The notes under the pieces: model-generated
What the model saw: only the letters and a program-made list of their open reading frames with translations
Told to the model about the DNA's origin: nothing
Database searches by the model: none
NCBI GenBank assembly: GCA_008508345.1
Contig: QNGE01000113.1
Coordinates: forward strand, 232,263 to 296,262
Direction of reading: 5' to 3'
DNA from: Paragonimus westermani
Taxonomy: Eukaryota > Platyhelminthes > Trematoda > Plagiorchiida > Troglotrematidae
DNA length: 64,000 bases
Program-made: the position numbers and the translations under genes
Part shown: positions 37,300 to 47,213 of the stretch, in pieces
How the letters are laid out: the number at the start of each line of letters is the position of its first letter
Numbering within the stretch: position 1 is the stretch's first letter

Positions 37300-38540
37300 T
37301 GCGTGTCAAATTGAAACTGAGTAATGCCGGTGCAGTTCAATGGTGAGCTTTATCGCCAAAGTGGTGATGTGGCTCAGGGCTCACTGTTAGGCCCTGTGCT
37401 GACTGACATTTTTATAAGCATTCTCAAGAATAACGAGTTGGAAGAAACTATTGGAACAATCGGTTATTACCGACGATATATAGATGGTGTTTTTTGCGTA
37501 GCTGACAAAACGGAAGTTTTACAGAAGCTTCTGATCGTTCTTAACAAAGTGCAAAAGAACATCGTGTTCACTTTGGAACAAGAAACGGATGACCGCATGC
37601 CATTTTAGGATGTAACGCTAACACACATATCAGATGGATTGTTAGAACGACGTGTATATGGAAGAAAAACATGGAGTGGGCAATATCCATATGTCCACAG
37701 CTGTGTACCGGCTAACCTGAAACGGGGCCTTGTACACTGCTTGACAAATAGAGCAAAAATAATCTGTATGGAAGATGAGATAGAATTGGAGTTTAGGGTG
37801 TTACAGGATATCCTTGCCAGTAATGCCTATCCCGAGAAATTTAGTATCGGTATCATGCAAGAGAGACTAGTGCAAGCCCCTATAAACAGCTGATAAGAAA
37901 ATGATCTACATAACTTTGCCGTTTAAAGGTGGCGTAGCATCCGAGCTGATAACGCGCCAACTAACTGATGCAGTTGACAGTACCTACTATGCTGCAAGTC
38001 CCGTCGTAACGTTCCATTCAAAACTTACGGTGCCACTTAATCTGAAAAGTAATACGCCTGACAATGCTGCCTAATTTTTGATCTATTCATCTGGCTGTTC
38101 TTGTGATTCAGCATATGCTGGTCGCCACACTCGCTTACCGGGAAAAATTCGTGAACAATGAGCAGTGTGGTTCCTCTCCGGAATGACAGAGAACATCAGT
38201 TCATCCATTCTGGCCCGCCTGGTTGACTGTGATCGACATACCGATACGGATAGGGCATTTCACGTCGTCTACCGTGCCCCGGGCGCCGCGTCACGAAAGG
38301 TCAAGTGACGCATCCAGTGTTCAGCCGAGGTGGTCGCAATCTGATTGCGTCAACCGGATTAATGTGTTCAAAAACAGTTCGTCCAAGTATTGGAATTAAC
38401 ATTGCCAAAAACGTACAGCCAACCCATGCGACAATTTGATCCCGACCTCCTGCCAACTCACTTCAACTCACCTCCTTTGTGGAATAAGCGCAGCGAAGTC
38501 GCGTTTGTGTTTTATCCTCGAATTATTTTTGATCAGTAAC
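37300..38540 (+). pseudogene. Penelope-like element (copy 4): reverse transcriptase and GIY-YIG endonuclease, broken
   Basis: The most complete PLE reading here. Frame 1 (37324-37893): FNGELYRQSGDVAQGSLLGP matches the GVAMGSPLGP block; YYRRYIDGVF is the RT active site with the second Asp of YxDD replaced by Gly; FTLEQETDDRMPF and a TAG at 37606-37608 precede the DVTLTHISDG block; TWSGQYPYVHSCVP, KRGLVHCL and ILASNAYP complete the thumb. A shift to frame 2 at about 37895 gives KKMIYITLPFKGG, then the endonuclease GCSCDSAYAGRHTRL, the VVYRAPG block and, after a stop, AEVVAI, then LRQPD and CVQKQFVQVLELTLP near 38390. Five or more stops. The 5' end is truncated in the RT palm; no terminal repeat was seen. 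Confidence 0.85.
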
Positions 38541-41500
38541 TTCCCTTACTGTCACTTGATTTGATACATAATTGTACCAGCCTAAGATGAGAATTTATCG
38601 ATGGCAGTCCTGGTCACTGAAACCAAAATTGTTTTGCATGATTTCTGCGGGGATTTTCAATCACCTGAAACTTATCACTGAATCAATGAGATCGCAGTCA
38701 CTAGAATTTCAAGAAGACATGTGAGTTATCTTTCTACCTACTGCACTTCCTATTTTTATGTCAAGAATGCTATTCTGGAAAATGTCTAAGATCGTGTTTT
38801 TGACTTTCTGACTTGTATGGCGTTGAGAAAACCTAAGTGAGTCGAAACATCTGTCTACCAACTTGCTGGGGATCACTGAGACAAATTGCTTTCTTCAACC
38901 CTTCTCAAACGGTTCTAGAACTGAAGAGGACGTTTGGCAAGCCGATTACGTTTGAACATCCTAGGTTCACAATAAAGTAGAGTTTAACAGCTTAGAGGAG
39001 TGTTTTGAGTTAGTGTTCCAGTTATTCCGTTCCTTGATACACCGTTACCGTGAGCATCAATAGGTACATCCACCAGACTTGGAACTATGTTATTCTATTT
39101 ACAAATGCGTAGGATTCACGTTTCAAATTTCAAACTACGAAGTACATGTTGTTATGTAATAGAATGCGTAGCTTATGAGCAAGATGTCAAGTAGTCGAAA
39201 CTGGGGCCCAAGCAGTCAGAGTGACCGTACCTAGAGCTGATATCCATGTGATCGCTGGCCAAATTAATCACCACTGACCTCTCTCGTGTCCAGCAGACTC
39301 TATCTTTCTGGACAGTTGATGGGCATCTGGGTTTCCTCGCCACAAAGCTGTGGGAACCCCTCACCGTCAACAGAAACACTTCCGACATGAAAACGGTGAT
39401 AGAAATCTGTTTCTGTTCTATCAAACCACTCTTTGCTGATGTTCGTCCTGGATGTATGATGAAACTCGAAGGATTCCGTCATTTTAACTGTAACAGTAAT
39501 AAACTGATCTAGAGAATTCACAACCAGACACGATTGATTTTAAGCTATCTCCTAAAGCTTCTGAGTAGGTAGAGGTGCTGACACCATATGCATTATTCCA
39601 GTAAAAATGGCTGGTAGAAGGGCAATAGTGGTTATGTACTCTATTATGTTGATTGTTAGATGAAACTTATATTAGCTGGAACTGACTGTCGGTAGATTTG
39701 CAGTGAAAGGTGAACCACATTTCAGATACCGTCTGGTTGGCACATTAACAGTGAAGACAGGACCAAGGTATTCTTTCACGACGACATTTAGGGCCTCATG
39801 TGATAGCGATCGCAAGGTGTAAAACTATCATATTCGTATTCTGAATACAATAGATAAGGTATATGGTAAAACTTCTCCGCTAAAAATAAACTAATTTGGA
39901 GGCGTTGTGAGATACAACAGAGATCACATTAGTCCAGCAAACCACTGTATGCTAATAAGTGTTTACAATCATAAATGAAAGTGCCGAAGTATGCCAGCTG
40001 TTCAGACATCCATCACGTGCAACTTATGTGTGACAAAATAGTCGACATGAGTACCTTCTGTCGAGTATAATTAGATCGTGCAAGGTAAAATAAATAGAGA
40101 GTTTGTAGTGACCTGGAGATACCCGCCCGGTCTGCCTGCTGTACGATGTGTAACATCCTTCCTAAAATCTTAGCTCACATTGTACATAGGACCTTAAGGA
40201 TCTTCGCCTGCCGTCTGCCTGATGCATGAGGTCGCGTTTGTTTGTTGGCATGCTTGTCGGCGTATGCACGCCAAGCGCGACACACGCTTTATCCGGCTTG
40301 CTCGCGCGCCCGACGGTCAGATCCTTATTCTCCCCCAGCTGTTTCGCGTATCGGTGTCGCCTAGCGCTGATTGAGACCATTTGTAATTATCGCATAATAT
40401 ATTTTCGGTCTCGCAATTATTTGTATTTTCATTTCGAGTCTGATATTTCCGCGCACACTTGAGGAAACGTTAATTTAGTGTACGTACGCACTAAAAGTTA
40501 ATGTTCGTGTTCTGTTCTTTCTGATCAAATTCAAACGAAGTCCTACTCAACAAGTGTAGGACGAATTTGTCTAGCTAGAATGGGCCTAGTTAAAACCCAT
40601 ACTGAAGCTTTTCCATTCTATCCTCCTGTCACCGGTAACATTCTGTATTGAAATTTCGAGTGGCCTGTGTGTGTTCAGAATCACGTCAGAGTTTCGTTAC
40701 ATGGCCTGGCTGTAGTGTTCTAAAAATAGCCCTAGCTGTGACCGAAACCCGATTCTTTGGAGGTTGACTGATAGGGTCATAGCGTTTCTGTGCTCAGTTT
40801 GTTTTGTGGACAAACCAACAAATAACACCACTTTCGAAGATATGTGAACACCAGACTTTAATTGTAAAAACGGGTGGCCCTGGTGAGCAATCAAGGCTTC
40901 TTATGGTTCATCATGTATAAAGAAATGTGATCATATGGAAGTGATGAAACGAGATAAAAGTTTCGCCTTTCTTGTTTTCTGTTTCACATAGTCGTTAAAC
41001 TCTATTATCAACGCACAATGTAACGTAATGTAATGTAGTGTACAATGTAATCCTAAGTGATACATATTGGACTTCATTCACACCCTTAATCAATAGGTAC
41101 TTGACTTTGATAAAATTCGATCACATACTGATTATGAGCTTTCATGCCGTCCGAAGTTGGAGGGCATGGATGACAAAACGGCTAGTGGAAAACGCTGCCC
41201 GATGTAAAGGTGAGCCACTGTCATCCTTATATTTGTGTCCATGTCATTGACTACGTAATACGTAACATCTTCTAGCTTTGTTCCTTGAAGAATTGAAAGA
41301 CCCGACTGAAGAAATTACATGCTTATGAACATCAACATGGTGACCAACACGCTAACCTTAATCATCATCATATGCAACCTAATCGATAGTACACTATCAC
41401 TCAACTGTTTATCTACACAATCATGCTGTTATTCAAGGTGGTGTAAAACAAGAACACCTGAGCACTGTCTGATCAGGATGCACAATATCTGGGCAGCAAC

Positions 41501-44449
41501 GTCCATGAAAATTCGGTGGTGGGACACAGTTTTCAAGAATCTGCTACATGTGTGAGCAGACGCGAATGCAAATGAGTCAACTTTCAGACATAGTCAACTG
41601 CGTTATCTGACAGCATACCCACAAACACCGTTTATTTGTAACATCACTTAGAAATCGCGATTAAATCTGATTACGTATAGAACATTTTTGTGTTATTTTA
41701 ATTTTTTGTCTTCCTAAATGGATCAAATCAATGAAGAATTGGGTAACTTTTTTGCGTAAGAAGGGTATCGTAACTCTCACCTAACCAGACTTATTTGTCT
41801 GTGTTACAACGGTTTCCACTCACAACTCCCTCGTCATTATTATTTCCGGTTTACAGTAGATACTTTATTTACATGGAATAACCGGTGCAGCGCAAACCAC
41901 TTGTGGTGGCGTGCGTGCACACACTCCCTTTGAGGACGATCAATGTGGTAAATTAATTCAGAAACCAATGCCTTCAGTCATGCATGTTTGCAAGACCTGC
42001 ACAGTACATGACGTCAACATACTAACATACTTGTGACATTGTGACAATGTGACTTCGATAAACAGTAAGTTTTGTCCATCGGTTTTATAGTCGGAATGGT
42101 TTTGTCATCAGTTTCGGCCTACCTCAAACAGCGTTAAGAAACCTAAATATTTGCTAACATAATACGTTCATTATGATCACTTCTGCAGTGTCTCTCATTG
42201 TTTCTGATCCTGTTAGCCTGAAGGCGAAATTTTTCATCCATATTTTTGAAGACACGCTAATATGTTGTAACCGCGCTCGCATTTCTGGGTTGCTTTGAAT
42301 ACCAAAAATTATCAGCTCAATGAAGCTACAGTATTTTGAAATGACGAGCGTACGGCAGCATTGACACAGGACAGAAGTTTAAAAACTTAATAGGGACCAG
42401 TTTCTGTGTGCTGCAGACTGTGTGTTCCCGATCACTCTAAGTCACTTTCACCTGAAAGAGGCTGGATACTGGCGCAACATTACAAATTTTGCATTTCAAT
42501 GGCCTGTTATGCCTAATCTTCGTGGTATTATGACCATGACGACTGTCATCCACGGTGGACAGATCAGTGGTTTAAAGAATGACCAGCTACAGCCTCTTAG
42601 TAATTCATCTTTGTGGAGTAGAAGATTGTCATATTTCTCAGGATGAAGCTTCATGAGATCCAGTCCAGTGTCACTAACCAGCTGCCTTACAATGTAGGTC
42701 TGTGAGTTCAAGTATTTTTTTGAGAACTTCTATCAATCTCTTGTTCGCGTAAGGAAGTCCTGGCAATAATTCAGCCCATGCACAACCACTGTTATCCGTA
42801 AGAGTACCAGTCCCATACTGTATCACCGTGTCTCAATAATGAACGGTTCGCCTGTCCGCCACATGCAACAAGACTGGCAAATCAAGACTCATCAATGTTG
42901 GTCTCACCGTACCGCTCAATCTAGCCTAGCCTTCGAGCCTCTCCTGAACTGCATTTCTAGTAATCGCTCTACTGATCCTATAACGATATAGTGGCCCCGA
43001 CAGAGAAAACCTCCAGCTCTTAGTACTCGGGCTCCATCTCAGAACTAGGATGTAAGTTAGCAGACATTTTTCTTCAGAACACGCACTCTGAGGCTGACAA
43101 ATCAATGGGTCAACATGGTTTACACACTAAAATGATTGGGGGGAAACGTCTACTGTTGTTCAGAGTGGGAAATCTGAGATATTAGTTAATATGTTGAAGT
43201 GACATAAAATTCAGTGTCTCTTGGATGCTGGCAACACACTTCTGTTGAACCTAAAATTGCCGCTTCTGTTCAGATGAGAGTAGATAGGTTTGCTAAAACA
43301 ACGACTGTAGCCATATTCATAGACTAAACTGCCAGTAACATCAAACTCATTGCAGTCCGCTTATTTGGCCGTTGTACGGCCAATTCTGGATTTCGACTGC
43401 TTAGAATTCTGTGTTTGGTCATGCTCTAACTGACTGTATTGACAGTGCTGCCAATGACTGCTTTACCGGAAGTGAACCACCAGGTTGTGGCTGAAACATG
43501 GTGTTCGTATAGCTTTTCAGATATAGAAAGTGAACGCCCAGGTCGGCCGACTGGAAATTATCAAGTCAACTTTGCGTGGTAGGTTCGGGATAGAGCTAGG
43601 TAGCTCGGATACTAATGGGCGACCATTACAGGTGTGCGCTGAGCTCAGGCCATTTTTAACCTGCATCATATGAAACCCTGGATACCATAGAACGCATTAT
43701 CATGATTAGCGGGCTGAGCAAACATTAGATTCTGAGCAAACCGTTGAGTTCAGACAAAATATTTCTCACAGAAACTCGTATAACGTGAATACCACGGTCA
43801 TACATGGGAACTTCAGACAGCCTCACTGCCAATCAGGAGGATGGGAAGAATGATCAAATGGAAGTTTCTTTTGCTTCAGGAGCTATTAGCAGACTCTTCA
43901 AACATATCTGGTTCACTGGTCCACAATGTCCGTTCGTCGGCAAAACCATTAGCGGATCACCACCGATGACGATCGTGTATACACAATACTGTGTGCTCTG
44001 CAGTCGACCTTTCGTGAACCTCCACTGATTTTCGTTTATTGATGTTTATTTCTCTTTTCCATTTCGTCGAAGAATGATAGTGCTACTTTCCACAATTCTT
44101 AGTTGTGTTGGTCATCGTATCGCGTCCGTCTGCCAGATGAACTGTACCTTCTGAGGAGTAGCTCGTCTGGACTCTGCCAGACCGTGCATCAGACTGCACC
44201 TGAAAGACCATTTATTGTTTCCAGACAGTCCTGTTGGAGACAGAAATGAATGAGAAGCCTAACTTACTTAACCGTAATAGGTTTCATCTTTTATAATCTA
44301 CTGAAGGACCATCATAATCGTAATCAACCTCATCTTCATCACAGGTAGCAATAGACTACTCATGACTACTCACGACAATACCTTCACACTACATTGGTCG
44401 TCTCACAGTACGAACCGGGTCACCCTATTTGTTTCATACCGCAGGGTGG
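38541..44449. other. No recognised genes
   Basis: Includes a locally G+C- and CpG-rich patch at about 40200-40345, and a short TAATG-like tandem stretch at about 41018-41052. The frames at 39173-39521, 40162-40462 and 42422-42711 are not recognised. Confidence 0.35.
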
Positions 44450-45007
44450 ATAGGCAAAAGCATGCTACTGTTGACCCCTCCACTGAAGGACGGTGGAAAG
44501 AGGTTGATGTGCGAGTTGACAAAACTTTTTCAGGCAGCTTGATAAAGTAAACGGACATCTCATGATGACCTCTTGCTTATTAATAGTCATCCCTGTTCCC
44601 AAAAATTGGGTCAAAACTGCATGTGAAAACCACAGAGGCATGAGCCTATTATCCATTACGTCCAGGTTAAACGATAGCCTTATGTAGCGTCGGCTCACGA
44701 AACCCTGTGGAGAGTGGATACATGAAGAACAGGCAGGATTTTGTTCCAGTCAAGTGTACATTGGCCATATATTTATCCAGCAGTGTTTCGGAACATCAGT
44801 GGAGTTGCAGGCAGCCGACTGCCATGATTTATTTAGACTGGAAACCCGTCGCCGATTTCTTGTTTGGTCGTCAAGTTCTTTACAACTATCTTGTTCGCAA
44901 ATATCTCAGAATAGTGAGTATATCTTCTAAGATTGGTGTTTGCTTATTCTGCACGCGAGATGAGTATTTATGAACAGCAATCGTGGGTGTATATCAGTTC
45001 TGTTGAT
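44450..45007 (+). pseudogene. LINE reverse transcriptase, N-terminal part, interrupted by a PLE
   Basis: Frame 3 reads VIPVPKNW, then CENHRGMSLLSITSRL (RT motif 1 region), a TAG at 44685-44687, RRL, and HEEQAGFCSSQVYIGHIFI (the EEQAGFRPGRGxIDxIF motif). After a shift, frame 1 (44707-44973) reads IYLDWKPVADFLFGRQVLYN, matching FLDxKAAFDSVDRxVLW with the catalytic Asp region partly kept (LDW). It breaks off at the 12-bp repeat next to the PLE and resumes at 46451. Same LINE type as at 0.1-2.2 kb. Confidence 0.72.
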
Positions 45008-45052
45008 ACAATGGTTCCCATCGATAAATTTTAAAAAAGCCAATAGTAGCAT

Positions 45053-45099
45053 GTAAGATGTCTTGCGCAATGACATTTCGTTCGCATCTCATCGGTTAC
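45053..45099 (-). ncRNA. Hammerhead ribozyme-like motif, left arm of PLE copy 5
   Basis: Reverse-complement twin of the motif at 46381-46427, with identical sequence; see that entry for the fold. Confidence 0.5.
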
Positions 45100-45200
45100 T
45101 TTTGCGAAATTAACATACACTTTATATAGTTAAGGGGCAAGCAGCTAGGCGAAATCAATCTAGAAATATTTGAAACAGTCAGTCAGGTGACCAAAGCGGA

Positions 45201-45959
45201 NNNNNNNNNNNNNNNNNNNNNNNNNNNNNNNNNNNNNNNNNNNNNNNNNNNNNNNNNNNNNNNNNNNNNNNNNNNNNNNNNNNNNNNNNNNNNNNNNNNN
45301 NNNNNNNNNNNNNNNNNNNNNNNNNNNNNNNNNNNNNNNNNNNNNNNNNNNNNNNNNNNNNNNNNNNNNNNNNNNNNNNNNNNNNNNNNNNNNNNNNNNN
45401 NNNNNNNNNNNNNNNNNNNNNNNNNNNNNNNNNNNNNNNNNNNNNNNNNNNNNNNNNNNNNNNNNNNNNNNNNNNNNNNNNNNNNNNNNNNNNNNNNNNN
45501 NNNNNNNNNNNNNNNNNNNNNNNNNNNNNNNNNNNNNNNNNNNNNNNNNNNNNNNNNNNNNNNNNNNNNNNNNNNNNNNNNNNNNNNNNNNNNNNNNNNN
45601 NNNNNNNNNNNNNNNNNNNNNNNNNNNNNNNNNNNNNNNNNNNNNNNNNNNNNNNNNNNNNNNNNNNNNNNNNNNNNNNNNNNNNNNNNNNNNNNNNNNN
45701 NNNNNNNNNNNNNNNNNNNNNNNNNNNNNNNNNNNNNNNNNNNNNNNNNNNNNNNNNNNNNNNNNNNNNNNNNNNNNNNNNNNNNNNNNNNNNNNNNNNN
45801 NNNNNNNNNNNNNNNNNNNNNNNNNNNNNNNNNNNNNNNNNNNNNNNNNNNNNNNNNNNNNNNNNNNNNNNNNNNNNNNNNNNNNNNNNNNNNNNNNNNN
45901 NNNNNNNNNNNNNNNNNNNNNNNNNNNNNNNNNNNNNNNNNNNNNNNNNNNNNNNNNNN
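45201..45959. other. Assembly gap (759 N)
   Basis: A run of undetermined bases inside PLE copy 5. It hides the 5' half of the element and possibly the inner ends of its inverted repeats. Nothing can be said about its content. Confidence 1.
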
Positions 45960-46124
45960 CTACAGACCGGCCACTCAGTGGACCCTAGAACGGCTTTCAG
46001 AGTGTTCTTTAGACCCAAGCTAAAGCAGGCTCTCAATATTGCTGAAGCCGTCGCAATACATCGACTGAATCCCTCTTTATGCGCTCAGAAACAGTTGGTG
46101 ACTAACCTTTCACTTTGTTGGTAA
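45960..46124 (+). pseudogene. PLE GIY-YIG endonuclease C-terminal end (copy 5), open to its stop
   Basis: From the gap edge, frame 3 reads LQTGHSVDPRTAFRVFF, then IAEAVAIHRLNPSLCAQKQL and VTNLSLCW before a TAA at 46122-46124. This matches the PLE C-terminus (HLxxTGHxxD, AEAxAIxxxxPxLCxQKQ) without any stop or shift in the visible part, unlike the other copies. Whether the gap hides a full-length, possibly active protein cannot be judged. Confidence 0.75.
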
Positions 46125-46380
46125 TAATGCAACTGGTACTTTTTACAGTATTTCAGCTCTTGTTTGTTTTTTTCTGTAGATTTTTTCTAACCATATCTGA
46201 CATTCACCACTCAATATGTATGTATCTTTTACCACCCATTTATTGCATCAAAATTATCAATCAGTTGCATTTTACTGCGTCCGCTTTGGTCACCTGACTG
46301 ACTGTTTCAAATATTTCTAGATTGATTTCTCCTAGCTGCTTGCCCCTTAACTATATAAAGTGTATGTTAATTTCGCAAAA

Positions 46381-46427
46381 GTAACCGATGAGATGCGAAC
46401 GAAATGTCATTGCGCAAGACATCTTAC
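46381..46427 (+). ncRNA. Hammerhead ribozyme-like motif, right arm of PLE copy 5
   Basis: Stem I pairs GTAA (46381-46384) with TTAC (46424-46427), and GC/GC can extend it beyond an internal loop. The first core strand reads CCGATGA, differing from CTGATGA at one position. Stem II is G-C plus U-A with one A/A mismatch around a GCG loop (GATGCGAAC). GAA follows, then a 5-bp stem III (ATGTC with GACAT) closed by ATTGCGCAA, and the cleavage triplet ATC. Two deviations from consensus make activity uncertain. Hammerheads in PLE terminal repeats are established knowledge for many eukaryotes. Confidence 0.55.
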
Positions 46428-46450
46428 ATGCTACTATTGGCTTTTTTAAA

Positions 46451-46565
46451 AGTTCTGTTGATGTTCGTCAGGAGTGGCTACTCTACACATTCCAAATCAG
46501 TCTTGCCACTGATGACATTCCGGAAGGTACGCTTGAAGAATCCAAACTGCACGTTGTTGAGTAAC
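46451..46565 (+). pseudogene. LINE reverse transcriptase, continuation after the PLE
   Basis: Reads SVDVRQEWLLYTFQI, then IPEGTLEES, corresponding to SGVRQGCPLSPFLFNF and the DDIxxxTLEES region of the same LINE interrupted at 45007. It ends where a SINE begins (46566). Confidence 0.6.
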
Positions 46566-46765
46566 TTTCAAATTGAACATCACTCACATTTGATCACATC
46601 CTTCGCATTCAGTCAGACTTCCCAGCCAGCCCCTTTAATAAAGAAGCACCAGACTCGAGTTTGGCTCTCATTAGTGCTCATCAGTAGTACATATCCTTGC
46701 CACGGCCGGAATTTGAACTCCGGCACGCTTTTTCATGAGGCAACTGTGTTGACCACTGCGTCAAA
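46566..46765 (-). mobile_element. SINE with hammerhead ribozyme, copy D
   Basis: Minus-strand copy lacking the outer 3' tail and the part upstream of box A. Box B region (TTTGAACTCCGG on the plus strand) and the body block CAGCCAGCCCC are recognisable. It sits in the LINE, in antisense orientation. Confidence 0.75.
46646..46690 (-). ncRNA. Hammerhead ribozyme of SINE copy D, nearly intact
   Basis: Core CTGATGA, stem III ACTCGAGT and the GTC cleavage triplet are kept. GAAA is changed to CAAA, stem II has one mismatch (GCACT against AGAGC), and two positions of stem I are altered in step or singly. Confidence 0.5.
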
Positions 46766-46960
46766 TAACGTCAAATGCTCGCCTAAAACAATGGCAGCCA
46801 AGCAGATAAGAGTTCTGACATTAAAAACTAAGGCTTTTGGGTAGAATGTCGAACTGGCAATTCCAAACACGAGCGTAAAAACGCATGGATTACTGATTTG
46901 GTGGCCAGCATCATGCATTTTATTTCAAGCTTCCACTTTGTTTCAGAAGAGATGTACATG

Positions 46961-47213
46961 TGATGAGTAGTCGGGGATTTGGTTTATTTTCAAATTGAAC
47001 ATCACTCACATTTGATCGCAGCGTTCGCATTCAGATAGACTTTCCACCCGGCCTCTTTCGAAAAGAAGCACTAGACTCGAGTTTCGCTCTCATTAGAGCT
47101 CGTCAGTAGTGCATCTCATTGCCACGGCGGGGATTTGAACTCCAGCCATTCCAATCATGAGGCAACCATGTTAACCACTGCGCCAGTGACCTCACATTAG
47201 GCACGACCTAATT
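46961..47213 (-). mobile_element. tRNA-derived SINE with hammerhead ribozyme, copy E (best preserved)
   Basis: Reading down from 47213: a 5' flank (GGTCGTGCCTAATGTGAGGT), a tRNA-like head with box A (CTGGCGCAGTGG) and box B (GAGTTCAAATC), the ribozyme immediately after the head, then the body (CTTCTTTTCGAAAGAGGC) and a unique 3' end without poly(A) near 46961. The head implies RNA polymerase III transcription; the lack of a poly(A) tail suggests mobilisation by a partner that recognises a specific 3' end. The layout, tRNA-like promoter plus hammerhead, is that of the schistosome Sm-alpha family. At least seven copies occur in this window. Confidence 0.85.
47068..47112 (-). ncRNA. Hammerhead ribozyme of SINE copy E, all core positions present
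   Basis: In the 45 minus-strand bases: stem I strand GCACTA, core CTGACGA, stem II GCTCT with AGAGC around an AATG loop, core GAA, stem III as the self-complementary ACTCGAGT, cleavage base C (GTC triplet), and stem I strand TAGTGC, fully complementary to the first. Outside, AAGG-type and CTTT-type bases could extend stem I past an internal loop, as in natural type I hammerheads where that loop contacts loop II. Stem III has no proper loop, as in the schistosome ribozyme, so it may work best as a dimer. Confidence 0.8.

Larger units (their letters stand above)
45008..46450 (+). mobile_element. Penelope-like element (copy 5) with 172-bp inverted ends and a 12-bp target duplication
   Basis: Inverted arms 45029-45200 and 46280-46451 have equal length and only one mismatch seen. 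The left arm runs into the assembly gap, so both may be longer. The 12-mer AGTTCTGTTGAT flanks the element at 44996-45007 and 46451-46462, as a target-site duplication. The interior after the gap encodes a PLE endonuclease C-terminus (45960-46124). Each arm holds a TATATA-type promoter-like block (TTTATATAG and its reverse) and a hammerhead-like motif. Deleting the element rejoins LINE reading across the site. The intact arms suggest a recent insertion. Confidence 0.8.

Noticed and set aside
45179..46036. Long frames across the gap
   Set aside because: They consist of undetermined bases; only the bases from 45960 on carry information.
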